Of a stretch of 64,000 bases of DNA, positions 8,523 to 15,805 are shown piece by piece. Position 1 is the first letter of the stretch. Each line of letters begins with the position of its first letter. Below the pieces are notes generated by a model. That model worked only from the letters and a program-made list of their open reading frames with translations, searched no databases and had not been told where the DNA came from. Origin of the DNA: Nonomuraea typhae (GTDB lineage: Bacteria > Actinomycetota > Actinomycetes > Streptosporangiales > Streptosporangiaceae); assembly GCF_009760925.1 (NCBI RefSeq), contig NZ_VRLV01000006.1, positions 558,264-622,263 on the forward strand, read 5' to 3'. A program made the position numbers and the translations under genes.

Positions 8523-9131
8523 GTGTCGGCCACCAGGTTCTTCGTCGAGGCGTTCGTGACGATGTTCGTCATCATGGACCCGCCCGGCGTCATCCCCCTC
8601 TTCCTCGCCTACACCGGCGGCCGCTCCCGCCAGGAACGCAAGAGCATCGCCTGGCAGGCCGCGGTGACCGCCTTCTGCCTGATCGTGGTCTTCGCCGTCT
8701 TCGGCCAGGCGATCCTCGGTTACCTTCACGTCGAGGTGCCCGCCATGCAGATCGCCGGCGGCCTGCTGCTCCTGCTGGTGGCCCTGGAACTGCTGCGCGG
8801 CGCCGCCCAGCCGTCCGCCGAGGCCATGCGCAGCAACGTCAACGTGGCGCTCGTGCCCCTGGGCACACCCCTGCTGGCCGGGCCGGGCGCGATCGTGGCC
8901 ACCATCGTCTTCTCCCAGCAGGCCGCGAGCCGCCCCGGCGGATACCTCGCGCTCGGGCTGGCCATCGCCGCCGTGCACCTGGTGTTGTGGGTGTTCATGC
9001 GGTTCTCGGTGAGCATCATCCGCGTCATCAAGGAGAACGGCGTGGAGCTGGTGACCAGGATCGCCGGTCTGCTGCTGTCCGCGCTCGCGGTCCAGTTGAT
9101 CATCAACGCGATCCGGGCGTTGCTGCGCTGA
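8523..9131 (+). CDS. MarC family integral membrane protein
   Basis: A 202-residue protein with six predicted membrane helices of the MarC/UPF0056 family. Signature features are the early MDPPGVIPLFLAYT loop (about residues 18-31) and the LVPLGTPLLAGPGAI motif in the second half, reflecting the internal duplication of the family. GTG 8523 is chosen because GAGGGGGAG ends two bases before it and it places the first helix at the N-terminus. The family was once linked to multiple antibiotic resistance, but that role was withdrawn and the true function is unknown. Confidence 0.9.
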   Translation: MSATRFFVEAFVTMFVIMDPPGVIPLFLAYTGGRSRQERKSIAWQAAVTAFCLIVVFAVFGQAILGYLHVEVPAMQIAGGLLLLLVALELLRGAAQPSAEAMRSNVNVALVPLGTPLLAGPGAIVATIVFSQQAASRPGGYLALGLAIAAVHLVLWVFMRFSVSIIRVIKENGVELVTRIAGLLLSALAVQLIINAIRALLR

Positions 9132-9178
9132 GGCGAAAGCCGTAACTTCGCCTGACGCCGTACATCAAGAAAACTCAG

Positions 9179-9184
9179 TATTGT
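9179..9184 (+). promoter_or_regulatory. -10 box of a probable leaderless transcript
   Basis: TATTGT lies 7 bases before the GTG start at 9192 and no Shine-Dalgarno sequence is present, the arrangement typical of leaderless actinobacterial genes. Confidence 0.5.
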
Positions 9185-9191
9185 TCGTGGC

Positions 9192-9905
9192 GTGACAGCG
9201 CGTATCGAGCGAGTGGTGACCGAGGGCGTCGTCGACATCGACGGCGCCGAATTCAAGGTCGAGAACAACACGTGGATCATCGGCGACGACGACGAGGTGA
9301 TCGTCATCGACCCCGCCAGGGCCGCGGAGAAGATTCTCGAGCAGGTGGGCGAGCGGGAGGTGCTGGCCGTCATCTGCACGCACGGCCTGCCCGACCACGT
9401 CGGCGCGGCGATCGAGGTGGCGGCCCGTGACGAGGCCGTCGTCGCGTTGCACCCCAAGGACAAGCCCCTGTGGCGGGAGACCTGGTCGGAGACCTGGCCG
9501 GACATCGACATGGAGGACGACGGCATCTTCGGCGTGGCCGACGTCCAGCTCGACGTCATGGAGACCCCGGGCGTCAGCCCCGGCGGCGTCTCGCTGTACT
9601 GCGAGGGGCTCAACGCGGTCTTCACCGGCAAGTCGCTGCAGGCCGACGGGCCCGGCAAGCTGGGCGGGGAGTACCCCGCGCTGGCCGACCAGCTGACCTC
9701 GATCGGCGGGCGGCTGTTCACGCTGCCGCACGCCACCCGCATCCTGGCCAACCACGGCGACGAGGTCACCGTCGGCGACCTCGAGCCGCACTTCGACGAC
9801 TGGGTTTCCGGCTCGCTGACCCGCGTCGAAACCGACGAGGTCCGCGAAGGCCCGCTGACCGACGCCTCCAAGATCTCCGGGATCAAGCTCAACCCGGACG
9901 ACTGA
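9192..9905 (+). CDS. Metallo-beta-lactamase-fold protein with degenerate metal site
   Basis: The 237-residue protein has the MBL-fold layout: an N-terminal beta sandwich (NNTWIIGDDDEVIVIDP), then motif-2 and motif-3 equivalents. However, HxHxDH reads HGLPDH, the TPGHTPGS loop reads TPGVSPGG (histidine to valine), and the bridging-aspartate motif TGD reads TGK. A late histidine in LANHGDEV remains. Most metal ligands are therefore missing, so catalysis is doubtful and a binding or regulatory role is more likely. TATTGT at 9179-9184 lies 7 bases before the GTG, suggesting leaderless translation. The nuclease gene follows after 2 bases. Confidence 0.8.
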   Translation: MTARIERVVTEGVVDIDGAEFKVENNTWIIGDDDEVIVIDPARAAEKILEQVGEREVLAVICTHGLPDHVGAAIEVAARDEAVVALHPKDKPLWRETWSETWPDIDMEDDGIFGVADVQLDVMETPGVSPGGVSLYCEGLNAVFTGKSLQADGPGKLGGEYPALADQLTSIGGRLFTLPHATRILANHGDEVTVGDLEPHFDDWVSGSLTRVETDEVREGPLTDASKISGIKLNPDD

Positions 9906-9907
9906 GC

Positions 9908-10930
9908 GTGTACGACCAGCTACCGCTGGAAGGGATGCCGCGGCGGCTCTACTCCTGCACGCCGTCGCGGTTGAACGCCTGGCTCGACTGCCGGCGCCGC
10001 TACCGGTTCACCTACCTCGACCGGCCGCAGCCGCAGAAGGGGCCGGCGTGGGCGCACAACTCGGTGGGCGCGAGCGTGCACAACGCGCTGGCCGCGTGGT
10101 GGCGGGAGCCGTACGAGAAGAGGACGCCGCTGACCGCGGCCATCCTGCTCACCAACGGGTGGATCACCGAGGGATTCCGCGACGCCGAGCAGTCCGCGCA
10201 GTGGCTGGCCCGCGCCCGCGACCTCGTGTCCGGCTACGCCGCCACGCTGGACCCCGCCGACGACCCGGTCGGCGTCGAGCGCACCGTCGCCACGCGCACC
10301 AAGGTCATCGCCCTCTCCGGCCGCATCGACCGGCTCGACCGGCGCGGTGACGAGCTCGTCGTGGTCGACTACAAGACCGGCCGCCGGCCCCTCACCCAGG
10401 ACGACGCCCGATCGTCGCTGGCGCTGGCCGTCTACGCGATCGCGGCCTCCCGGATGATGCGCACGCCGTGCTACTCCGTCGAGCTGCACCACCTGCCGAC
10501 CGGCGAGATCATCGAGTGGCGGCACACGGAGGAGTCGCTGGGCCGCCATCTGGAGCGGGCCGAGGACGTGGCCATGGAGGCCGCCGACGCCGACGAGCGC
10601 TACCGCGCCGCCGCCCGTGCCGGCGTCCCCGCGCCCCGCCCCCCGGAGTCCGGTACGGCCGGCGGATCCGTCCCCGGCGAGCCCGCGCAGACCGGATCAG
10701 GGCCGGGCGGGTCTGGGCCGGGTGGTTCCGGGTCGTGGGAGGCGGCGTCCGAGGCGGTGGCGGCCAGGGCGGCGGTGTCCGGTGCGCGGGCGGTGACCGC
10801 CGAGCTGGACGAGGTGTTCGCCCCGAACCCCGGCCCGATCTGCGGCTGGTGCGACTTCCGCCGCCACTGCCCGGAGGGCCAGGCCGCGGCGGCCGAACGC
10901 CGTCCCTGGGACGGCCTGGCCGAGTCCTAG
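9908..10930 (+). CDS. RecB-family (PD-(D/E)XK) exonuclease with Fe-S cluster cysteines
   Basis: A 340-residue nuclease of the RecB/Cas4/AddB C-domain type, expected to degrade or trim DNA. Core motifs are visible: VGASVHNALAAW (motif with His), GRIDRLD and VVVDYKTG (catalytic Asp and Lys). Cysteines in LYSCTPSRLNAWLDC at the N-terminus and CGWCDFRRHC at the C-terminus match the Cys4 Fe-S staple of this family. A flexible Gly/Pro/Ser linker (about residues 235-280) splits the domain before the last cysteines. The GTG start lies 2 bases after the MBL-fold stop, so the two are probably co-transcribed. Confidence 0.85.
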   Translation: MYDQLPLEGMPRRLYSCTPSRLNAWLDCRRRYRFTYLDRPQPQKGPAWAHNSVGASVHNALAAWWREPYEKRTPLTAAILLTNGWITEGFRDAEQSAQWLARARDLVSGYAATLDPADDPVGVERTVATRTKVIALSGRIDRLDRRGDELVVVDYKTGRRPLTQDDARSSLALAVYAIAASRMMRTPCYSVELHHLPTGEIIEWRHTEESLGRHLERAEDVAMEAADADERYRAAARAGVPAPRPPESGTAGGSVPGEPAQTGSGPGGSGPGGSGSWEAASEAVAARAAVSGARAVTAELDEVFAPNPGPICGWCDFRRHCPEGQAAAAERRPWDGLAES

Positions 10931-10993
10931 GCCGAAGGTCCTAGGGCCCGCGCCCGATGGCCGGGAGGTGATTCGCCCCTAGCGTCGGGGAGC

Positions 10994-11824
10994 ATGACGT
11001 TTCTTGTGACCGGAGCGACCGGCAAGGCGGGCCGGCACGTGGTCGACGGTCTGCTGCGGCAGGGCCAGAAGGTGCGGGCGCTGACCAGGAACCCGGGCCG
11101 GGTGCGCCTGCCCGACGCGGTCGAGGTGGTCAAGGGGGACCTGGCCGACCCGGCGACGCTGGAGGGGCTGTTCGACGGGGTGACGGGCGTCCATCTGCTG
11201 ACCGCGGCCGGCGACGACTACGCCACCCTGCAGACGGGACGCGAGCTGGTCGAGCTGGCCCGGAAGGCGGGGGTGCGCCGGGCGACGCTGCTCTGGAACG
11301 GGCACGTCGGCCCGGTGGAGACGGCGTTCGAGGACAGCGACCTGGAGTGGACCCGCCTGGAGGCGGTCGACTTCATGGGCAACACCCTGGGCTGGGCCGG
11401 GGCGGTCAAGGCGGAGGGCCGGGTTTCCGCGGCGTTCGTGGACGTGCCGGGGGCGGTCGTGCACGAGGCGGACGTCGGAGCTGTGTCGGCCCGGATTCTG
11501 GTCGAGGGCGGGCACGCGGGCAAGGCGTACTCGCTGACCGGCCCGGAGGCGCTCACCGCCCGCGAGCGGCTGGCCGTACTCGCCGAGGGGCTGGGCAGGA
11601 GCCTGGAGCTCACGGAGCTGACCGAGGCGCAGGCGCGTGAGGGCTGGCGGCAGGCCGGGTACGACGAGGAGATGATCGACATCCTGGCCGGCTGGCAGAG
11701 CGATCCGCCGGCCGCGGCGCGTACGGTGGTGGCGACGGTCGAGGAGATCACCGGGCGCCCGCCGCTGACGTTCACGCAGTGGGTGAGTGAGCACGTGGAA
11801 AACTTCCAGCCAGACATCCGATGA
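10994..11824 (+). CDS. NmrA-like NAD(P)-binding oxidoreductase / epimerase-fold protein
   Basis: A 276-residue atypical short-chain dehydrogenase of the NmrA/HSCARG type. The N-terminal Rossmann motif FLVTGATGKAGRHV (GxxGxxG) and the following basic RALTRNP, which favours NADPH, are clear. The classic YxxxK pair is absent, as is usual in NmrA-like members, which sense redox state or act as quinone or azo reductases. ATG 10994 follows a weak purine stretch. The gene stands alone, with an inverted repeat downstream that could end its transcription before pqqA. Confidence 0.8.
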   Translation: MTFLVTGATGKAGRHVVDGLLRQGQKVRALTRNPGRVRLPDAVEVVKGDLADPATLEGLFDGVTGVHLLTAAGDDYATLQTGRELVELARKAGVRRATLLWNGHVGPVETAFEDSDLEWTRLEAVDFMGNTLGWAGAVKAEGRVSAAFVDVPGAVVHEADVGAVSARILVEGGHAGKAYSLTGPEALTARERLAVLAEGLGRSLELTELTEAQAREGWRQAGYDEEMIDILAGWQSDPPAAARTVVATVEEITGRPPLTFTQWVSEHVENFQPDIR

Positions 11825-11839
11825 AGGGCCTAGCGCGGC

Positions 11840-11855
11840 TCACCTTTTGAGGTGA
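11840..11855 (+). terminator. Short hairpin between the NmrA-like gene and pqqA
   Basis: TCACCT-TTTG-AGGTGA forms a 6-bp stem 15 bases after the stop of the NmrA-like gene. It may be a weak terminator or an operator for the pqq promoter; no U tract follows. Confidence 0.35.
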
Positions 11856-11893
11856 TCGCACGGAATTGTCGGCAATAGATCCGATCTCAGGGA

Positions 11894-11922
11894 TTGACGG
11901 AATGCGTCTGTCGAAGTCAGAT
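11894..11922 (+). promoter_or_regulatory. Candidate pqq operon promoter
   Basis: TTGACG (11894-11899), a 17-base spacer and TCAGAT (11917-11922) lie about 40 bases before the pqqA ATG. The -35 matches the vegetative consensus well; the -10 is weak. No other promoter-like pair is seen before the tightly packed pqq genes. Confidence 0.4.
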
Positions 11923-11960
11923 CGTGGGTAACCCCCCGATAGTACGGAAGGCAGGTGCAC

Positions 11961-12116
11961 ATGGCTCAGCCCAAGGAGCCCGGCAAGAAGCAGCCCCCGA
12001 GGATCCATTCCAAGAAGGTTCGCACCCGCGGCGAGGAGACCACCTGGCACAAGCCCGACTACCAGGTCGTCGAGGCGTCGATGGAGATGTCCGCTTACTT
12101 CCTCGCCACCAGGTAA
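11961..12116 (+). CDS. pqqA: PqqA, precursor peptide of pyrroloquinoline quinone
   Basis: A 51-codon gene starting at ATG 11961 with GGCAGG 5 bases upstream. The C-terminal half carries the PqqA signature: a WHKPDYQVVE segment followed by E-M-S-A-Y, i.e. Glu42 and Tyr46 spaced E-x-x-x-Y, and an FLATR end. PqqE joins these two side chains, which become PQQ after excision. The N-terminal ~25 residues are a lysine/arginine/proline-rich extension, making the peptide about twice the usual 23-29 residues. It lies 9 bases before pqqB, the first of four overlapping or near-overlapping genes. Confidence 0.92.
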   Translation: MAQPKEPGKKQPPRIHSKKVRTRGEETTWHKPDYQVVEASMEMSAYFLATR

Positions 12117-12125
12117 CCGGACGCG

Positions 12126-12950
12126 ATGCGCCTGCAGGTGCTAGGCACCGCTGCGGGCGGCGGCGTCCCTCAGTGGAACTGCGCGTGCCCCGGTTGCTCC
12201 GGGGCGCGCGCACACCCCTCGTGGCGCCGCCGTCACGCCGGCCTCGCCGTCCAGATCGCCGCTCGCGTGGTCGTCGTCAACGCCACTCCGGACATCGCCG
12301 CCCAGCTCGAGGACTGTCCCTGGCTGGAGCCCGACCGGGCCGGCGCGCCGCCGGTGGTGCTCACCGACGCCGAACTCGACCACACGCTCGGCCTGCTGCG
12401 CATGCGCGAGGCCGCCGAGCTGGAGGTCGCGGCCACCCCTGCCGTACGGCATGCGCTGGGTCCCCTCGAGGAGATCCTGCGCCCCTACGCCCCGATCCGC
12501 TGGCACGACCTGGCCGGCTTCGCCGAACCCATCCCCGTCTCCGGCAAACGCCCTCGCTACGCCGCCGAGGGCGGCCCCGAGGACGCCGGCTGGGTGTCGG
12601 CGCTGCGGTTCACCGACGGGACGGCCGGCCTTGTGTACGCTCCGGCCATGGGCGTCTGGAGCCCGGAGCTGGACGCCGCCTTCGCCGCGGCCGACTGTGT
12701 GATCGTCGACGGCACGTTCTGGGATGACGAGGAGCCCCGCCGTACCGGAATCTCGAGCAAGACGGCGACCGGCATGGGCCATCTCCCGATCGAGGCCACC
12801 ATGGAACGCCTGGCGGCGCTGCCCGGACGCCGCCTCTACACCCACCTCAACAACACCAACCCCCTCGTGGACCCCGGCGCCGAGCACCACAAGGTCTTGG
12901 CCGAGCTGGGCATCGAGGTGGCCGCCGACGGGATGGTGATCGAGCTGTGA
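12126..12950 (+). CDS. pqqB: PqqB, PQQ biosynthesis metallo-beta-lactamase-fold protein
   Basis: A 274-residue protein of the MBL superfamily. It starts with MRLQVLGTAAGGGVPQWNC, the PqqB hallmark, followed by CACPGC. Further family segments are LTDAELDHTLGLL, ISSKTATGMGHLPIE, and THLNNTNPLVDP near the C-terminus. Family knowledge: PqqB hydroxylates the tyrosine part of the Glu-Tyr intermediate and is needed for product release. Length is slightly below the usual ~300. The last 4 bases overlap pqqC, indicating translational coupling. Confidence 0.95.
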   Translation: MRLQVLGTAAGGGVPQWNCACPGCSGARAHPSWRRRHAGLAVQIAARVVVVNATPDIAAQLEDCPWLEPDRAGAPPVVLTDAELDHTLGLLRMREAAELEVAATPAVRHALGPLEEILRPYAPIRWHDLAGFAEPIPVSGKRPRYAAEGGPEDAGWVSALRFTDGTAGLVYAPAMGVWSPELDAAFAAADCVIVDGTFWDDEEPRRTGISSKTATGMGHLPIEATMERLAALPGRRLYTHLNNTNPLVDPGAEHHKVLAELGIEVAADGMVIEL

Positions 12951-13618
12951 ACCCTTTCGAGGTCGAGCTGCGGGCGGTGCCCGAGCAGCGTTACCACCAT
13001 TTGCACCCGTTCAACCTGCGGATGCACGCCGGTGAGCTGTCGCGGGAGGAGCTGCGCGGCTGGATACTCAACCGCTTCCACTACCAGCGCCACATCCCGG
13101 TGAAGGACGCTCACATCCTGGCCAAGTTCGACACCCCGGCCCTGCGGCGCATGTGGCTGCGCCGTATCCAGGACCACGACGGCGCCGCGCCCGGCGAGGG
13201 CGGCATCGAGCGGTGGCTGCGCCTGGGCGAGGCCGCGGGGCTCGACCGCGAGGAGCTGCTGTCGGGCGAGGGCGTCCTTCCCGGGGTACGGCTGGCGGTC
13301 GACGGATACGTGAACCTGTGCCGCCACGGCACCCTGCTGGAGGCGGTGGCCGCCTCGCTGACCGAGTTGTTCGCCCCCGACATCATGCGCACCAGGATCG
13401 CCGCCTTCGAGAAGCACTACCCGTGGATCGACGCGGAAGGGCTGCGGTACTTCCAGATCCGGGTTCATCAGGGCAGGCAGGACAGCGGGGAGGCGCTGGC
13501 CCTCGTTCTCGACTGGGCGCGCGGCCGTGGCGACCAGGAGAGGGCGGTCGCGGCGCTGCGCTTCAAGTGCGAGGTGCTGTGGGCGCTGCTCGACGCGGTG
13601 GACGGAGCATACCGATGA
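12947..13618 (+). CDS. pqqC: PqqC, pyrroloquinoline-quinone synthase
   Basis: A 223-residue all-helical, cofactor-free oxidase that performs the final ring closure and eight-electron oxidation to PQQ. Characteristic segments include YHHLHPFNLRMHAGELSREE, the helix ILNRFHYQRHIPVKDAHIL, and TELFAPDIMRTRI, with the histidine- and arginine-rich active-site residues typical of TenA-like folds. GTG at 12947 overlaps the pqqB stop; the end overlaps pqqD by 4 bases (ATGA). Confidence 0.95.
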   Translation: MNPFEVELRAVPEQRYHHLHPFNLRMHAGELSREELRGWILNRFHYQRHIPVKDAHILAKFDTPALRRMWLRRIQDHDGAAPGEGGIERWLRLGEAAGLDREELLSGEGVLPGVRLAVDGYVNLCRHGTLLEAVAASLTELFAPDIMRTRIAAFEKHYPWIDAEGLRYFQIRVHQGRQDSGEALALVLDWARGRGDQERAVAALRFKCEVLWALLDAVDGAYR

Positions 13619-13857
13619 GCGAGTGGCGTCCGGCGCTGTCCCGCTCGGCGATGTTGCGCCACTGCGACGTACGGCAGGCCGAGCTGCTCATCGTCCCGGA
13701 GCGGATCGTGGTCCTGAACGACGAGGCGGCCGAGATCGTCGGCCTGTGCGACGGCCGCCGGACCGTGGCCGAGATCGTCGCGGAGTTTCCCGAGGAAGCC
13801 GGGCCGGACGTGAGCGAGTTCCTGGAGCGCGTGCGGGCCGAGGGGTGGTTGCGGTGA
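13615..13857 (+). CDS. pqqD: PqqD, peptide chaperone (RiPP recognition element)
   Basis: An 80-residue winged-helix protein that binds PqqA and presents it to PqqE. The pattern LLIVPERIVVLNDEAAEIV, then LCDGRRTVAEIVAEF and VSEFLERVRAEGWL is the standard PqqD/RRE fold (three strands, three helices). The ATG at 13615 overlaps the pqqC stop and the stop overlaps the pqqE GTG, so pqqC, D and E are translated as a coupled unit. Confidence 0.93.
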   Translation: MSEWRPALSRSAMLRHCDVRQAELLIVPERIVVLNDEAAEIVGLCDGRRTVAEIVAEFPEEAGPDVSEFLERVRAEGWLR

Positions 13858-14936
13858 ACCCGCCCTGGGCGATGCTGGCCGAGCTGACCCACGGGTGCCC
13901 GCTGCGCTGCCCGTACTGCTCGAACCCCACCGAACTGGTCGCCAGAGACTCCGAGCTGGAGACGGGCGAATGGGCGCGGGTCTTCCGCGAGGCGGCGGCG
14001 CTCGGCGTGGTGCACGCCCATCTGTCCGGCGGCGAGCCGCTGCTGCGCCGGGACCTGGTCGAGATCGTCGCCGCGGCGCGTGCGGCCGGGATCTTCACCC
14101 AGCTCGTGACCAGCGGCGTCGGCCTGGCCGGGCGGCGCGTGGCCGAGCTGGTCGAGGCGGGGCTGCACAGCGTGCAGCTGTCGGTCCAGGCCGCCTCGGG
14201 CGCGGACTCCGACCGGATCGCGGGGCGCAGGAGCTTCATGGCCAAGGAGCTCGCGGCGGCGGCGGTCGTGGAGGCGGGGCTGCCGCTGGGCCTCAACGTG
14301 GTGTTGCACCGGCACAACCTCGACCAGATCGAGGAGATCATCGAGCTGGGGCTGGCCTGGGGCGCCGAGCGGATCGAGCTGGCCAACACCCAGTTCTACG
14401 GCTGGGGCCTGCTGAACAGGGAGGCGTTGCTGCCGACGCGTGAGCAGCTGGCCAGGGCTTCCACCATAGTCACGAAATATCGTGCCAAAACGGAGGTTGA
14501 GCTGATCTGGGTGATCCCGGATTACTTCGACGGCATCCCCAAACCGTGCATGGGCGGCTGGGGCGCCATCTCGATCACCGTCGCCCCGGACGGCCGGGTC
14601 CTGCCCTGTCCCGCCGCCTACGACCTGCCGCTGGAGGCGCCCAACGTGCGCGAGCACCCGCTGAGCTGGATCTGGCGGGACTCGCCTGCCTTCAACGCCT
14701 ATCGCGGCACGGAGTGGATGTCCGAGCCGTGCCGGAGCTGCCCGCGCAAGGAACTGGACTTCGGCGGCTGCCGCTGCCAGACGTACGCGCTGACCGGCGA
14801 CGCCGCCAGGACCGACCCCGCCTGCCGCCTCTCACCCGACCACCACCTGGTCACCGAGCTGACGGGCGGCTCCCAGCCGTTCGTCTACCGGGAACTGGCG
14901 GTACGGCCCAGCGCCGCGGGTCGGTCAGCCCCTTGA
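13854..14936 (+). CDS. pqqE: PqqE, radical SAM enzyme cross-linking Glu and Tyr of PqqA
   Basis: A 360-residue radical-SAM/SPASM protein. The CxxxCxxC cluster motif is at residues 15-22 (CPLRCPYC), followed by HLSGGEPLLRRD (the GGE motif). The C-terminal SPASM region has cysteines in KPCMGGWG, VLPCPAAY, CRSCPRKE and GGCRCQ for auxiliary Fe-S clusters. It forms the carbon-carbon bond between the PqqA glutamate and tyrosine. The GTG start at 13854 overlaps the pqqD stop. The last 86 bases overlap the convergent mpaB-like gene. Confidence 0.95.
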   Translation: MNPPWAMLAELTHGCPLRCPYCSNPTELVARDSELETGEWARVFREAAALGVVHAHLSGGEPLLRRDLVEIVAAARAAGIFTQLVTSGVGLAGRRVAELVEAGLHSVQLSVQAASGADSDRIAGRRSFMAKELAAAAVVEAGLPLGLNVVLHRHNLDQIEEIIELGLAWGAERIELANTQFYGWGLLNREALLPTREQLARASTIVTKYRAKTEVELIWVIPDYFDGIPKPCMGGWGAISITVAPDGRVLPCPAAYDLPLEAPNVREHPLSWIWRDSPAFNAYRGTEWMSEPCRSCPRKELDFGGCRCQTYALTGDAARTDPACRLSPDHHLVTELTGGSQPFVYRELAVRPSAAGRSAP

Positions 14937-15792
14937 GGCCCTTGCGCACGTCGTAGCCGGAGGCGCCCAGCCGTTCGCGGGAGGACTGGAGCATCCGCTG
15001 GGTGGCGGGCATGAACGCGCGGTCGTGCAACGGCTCCGGCAGCGCGTTCATGGCCAGGCTGAAGGCCCGCAGCCCGGCGGTCACCGCCGCCTGCGGCACC
15101 TCGGGCAGCGCCCGGTACATCCGCCGGGCCCACGCCGGCAGCGTGTAGTAGCACAACGCCCCGAACGGGAACCAGAGCGGCTTGCCCGGCGCCAGCAGGC
15201 GCATCTCCTTGGGCAGCCGCGGCCACATGAGGAAGCGCACGGTGGCGGCCGACTCGTCGATGACGCGCAGCTTGGGGCGCATCTCCTTGAAGTAGGCGGC
15301 CATCTCGGCCCGGGAGCCGGGCACGTCCTCGGGGTGCAGGCCGACGTAGCCGGCGCTTCTGCGCTGCTCGGCGAGGTAGCGGTCGGCCTGGCGGCCGGTG
15401 AGGGCCAGGCCGCCCCGCCGTACCACCTCCAGGTAGGAGGAGACCTCGGCGCAGTGCACCCACAGCAGCAGCTCGGGGTCGTCCACCCGGTGGGTGCGGC
15501 CGTCGCTGGAGATGCGCAGCGAGCGGTGGATGCCGCGCACGCGGCGGCCGATCTCCTCGGCCTCGGCGGGGGTGCCGAACGTGGTGCGGCCGACGAAGTC
15601 CGCGGTGCGGCGCAGGCGGCCGAAGGGGTCTTCCTGGAAGGTGGAGTTCTGCCAGACGCCGCGCATCGCCAGGGGGTGGAGCGCCTGGAGCATCAGCCCG
15701 CGCACGCCGCCGACCCACATGCAGCGGTCGAGGTGGACCCGCCAGGTGGCGGTCTGCGGCGGCTGGACGACGATCTCTTCGATGCTCGCCAT
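14851..15792 (-). CDS. Oxygenase MpaB family protein (DUF2236)
   Basis: A 313-residue protein of the MpaB/latex-clearing-like family (DUF2236), whose members bind heme b and in some cases oxygenate hydrophobic substrates. Conserved segments are LMLQALHPLAMRGVWQNS with the histidine, FQEDPFGRLRRTADFVGRTT, and WVHCAEVSSYLEV. There is no signal peptide. The C-terminal ~28 residues are encoded across the end of pqqE on the opposite strand. It is adjacent to, but not in the same operon as, the pqq genes; a link to PQQ is not implied by sequence. Confidence 0.85.
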   Translation of the reverse strand: MASIEEIVVQPPQTATWRVHLDRCMWVGGVRGLMLQALHPLAMRGVWQNSTFQEDPFGRLRRTADFVGRTTFGTPAEAEEIGRRVRGIHRSLRISSDGRTHRVDDPELLLWVHCAEVSSYLEVVRRGGLALTGRQADRYLAEQRRSAGYVGLHPEDVPGSRAEMAAYFKEMRPKLRVIDESAATVRFLMWPRLPKEMRLLAPGKPLWFPFGALCYYTLPAWARRMYRALPEVPQAAVTAGLRAFSLAMNALPEPLHDRAFMPATQRMLQSSRERLGASGYDVRKGLKGLTDPRRWAVPPVPGRRTAGSRPSAR

Positions 15793-15805
15793 AGTAAGTA
15801 GATAA

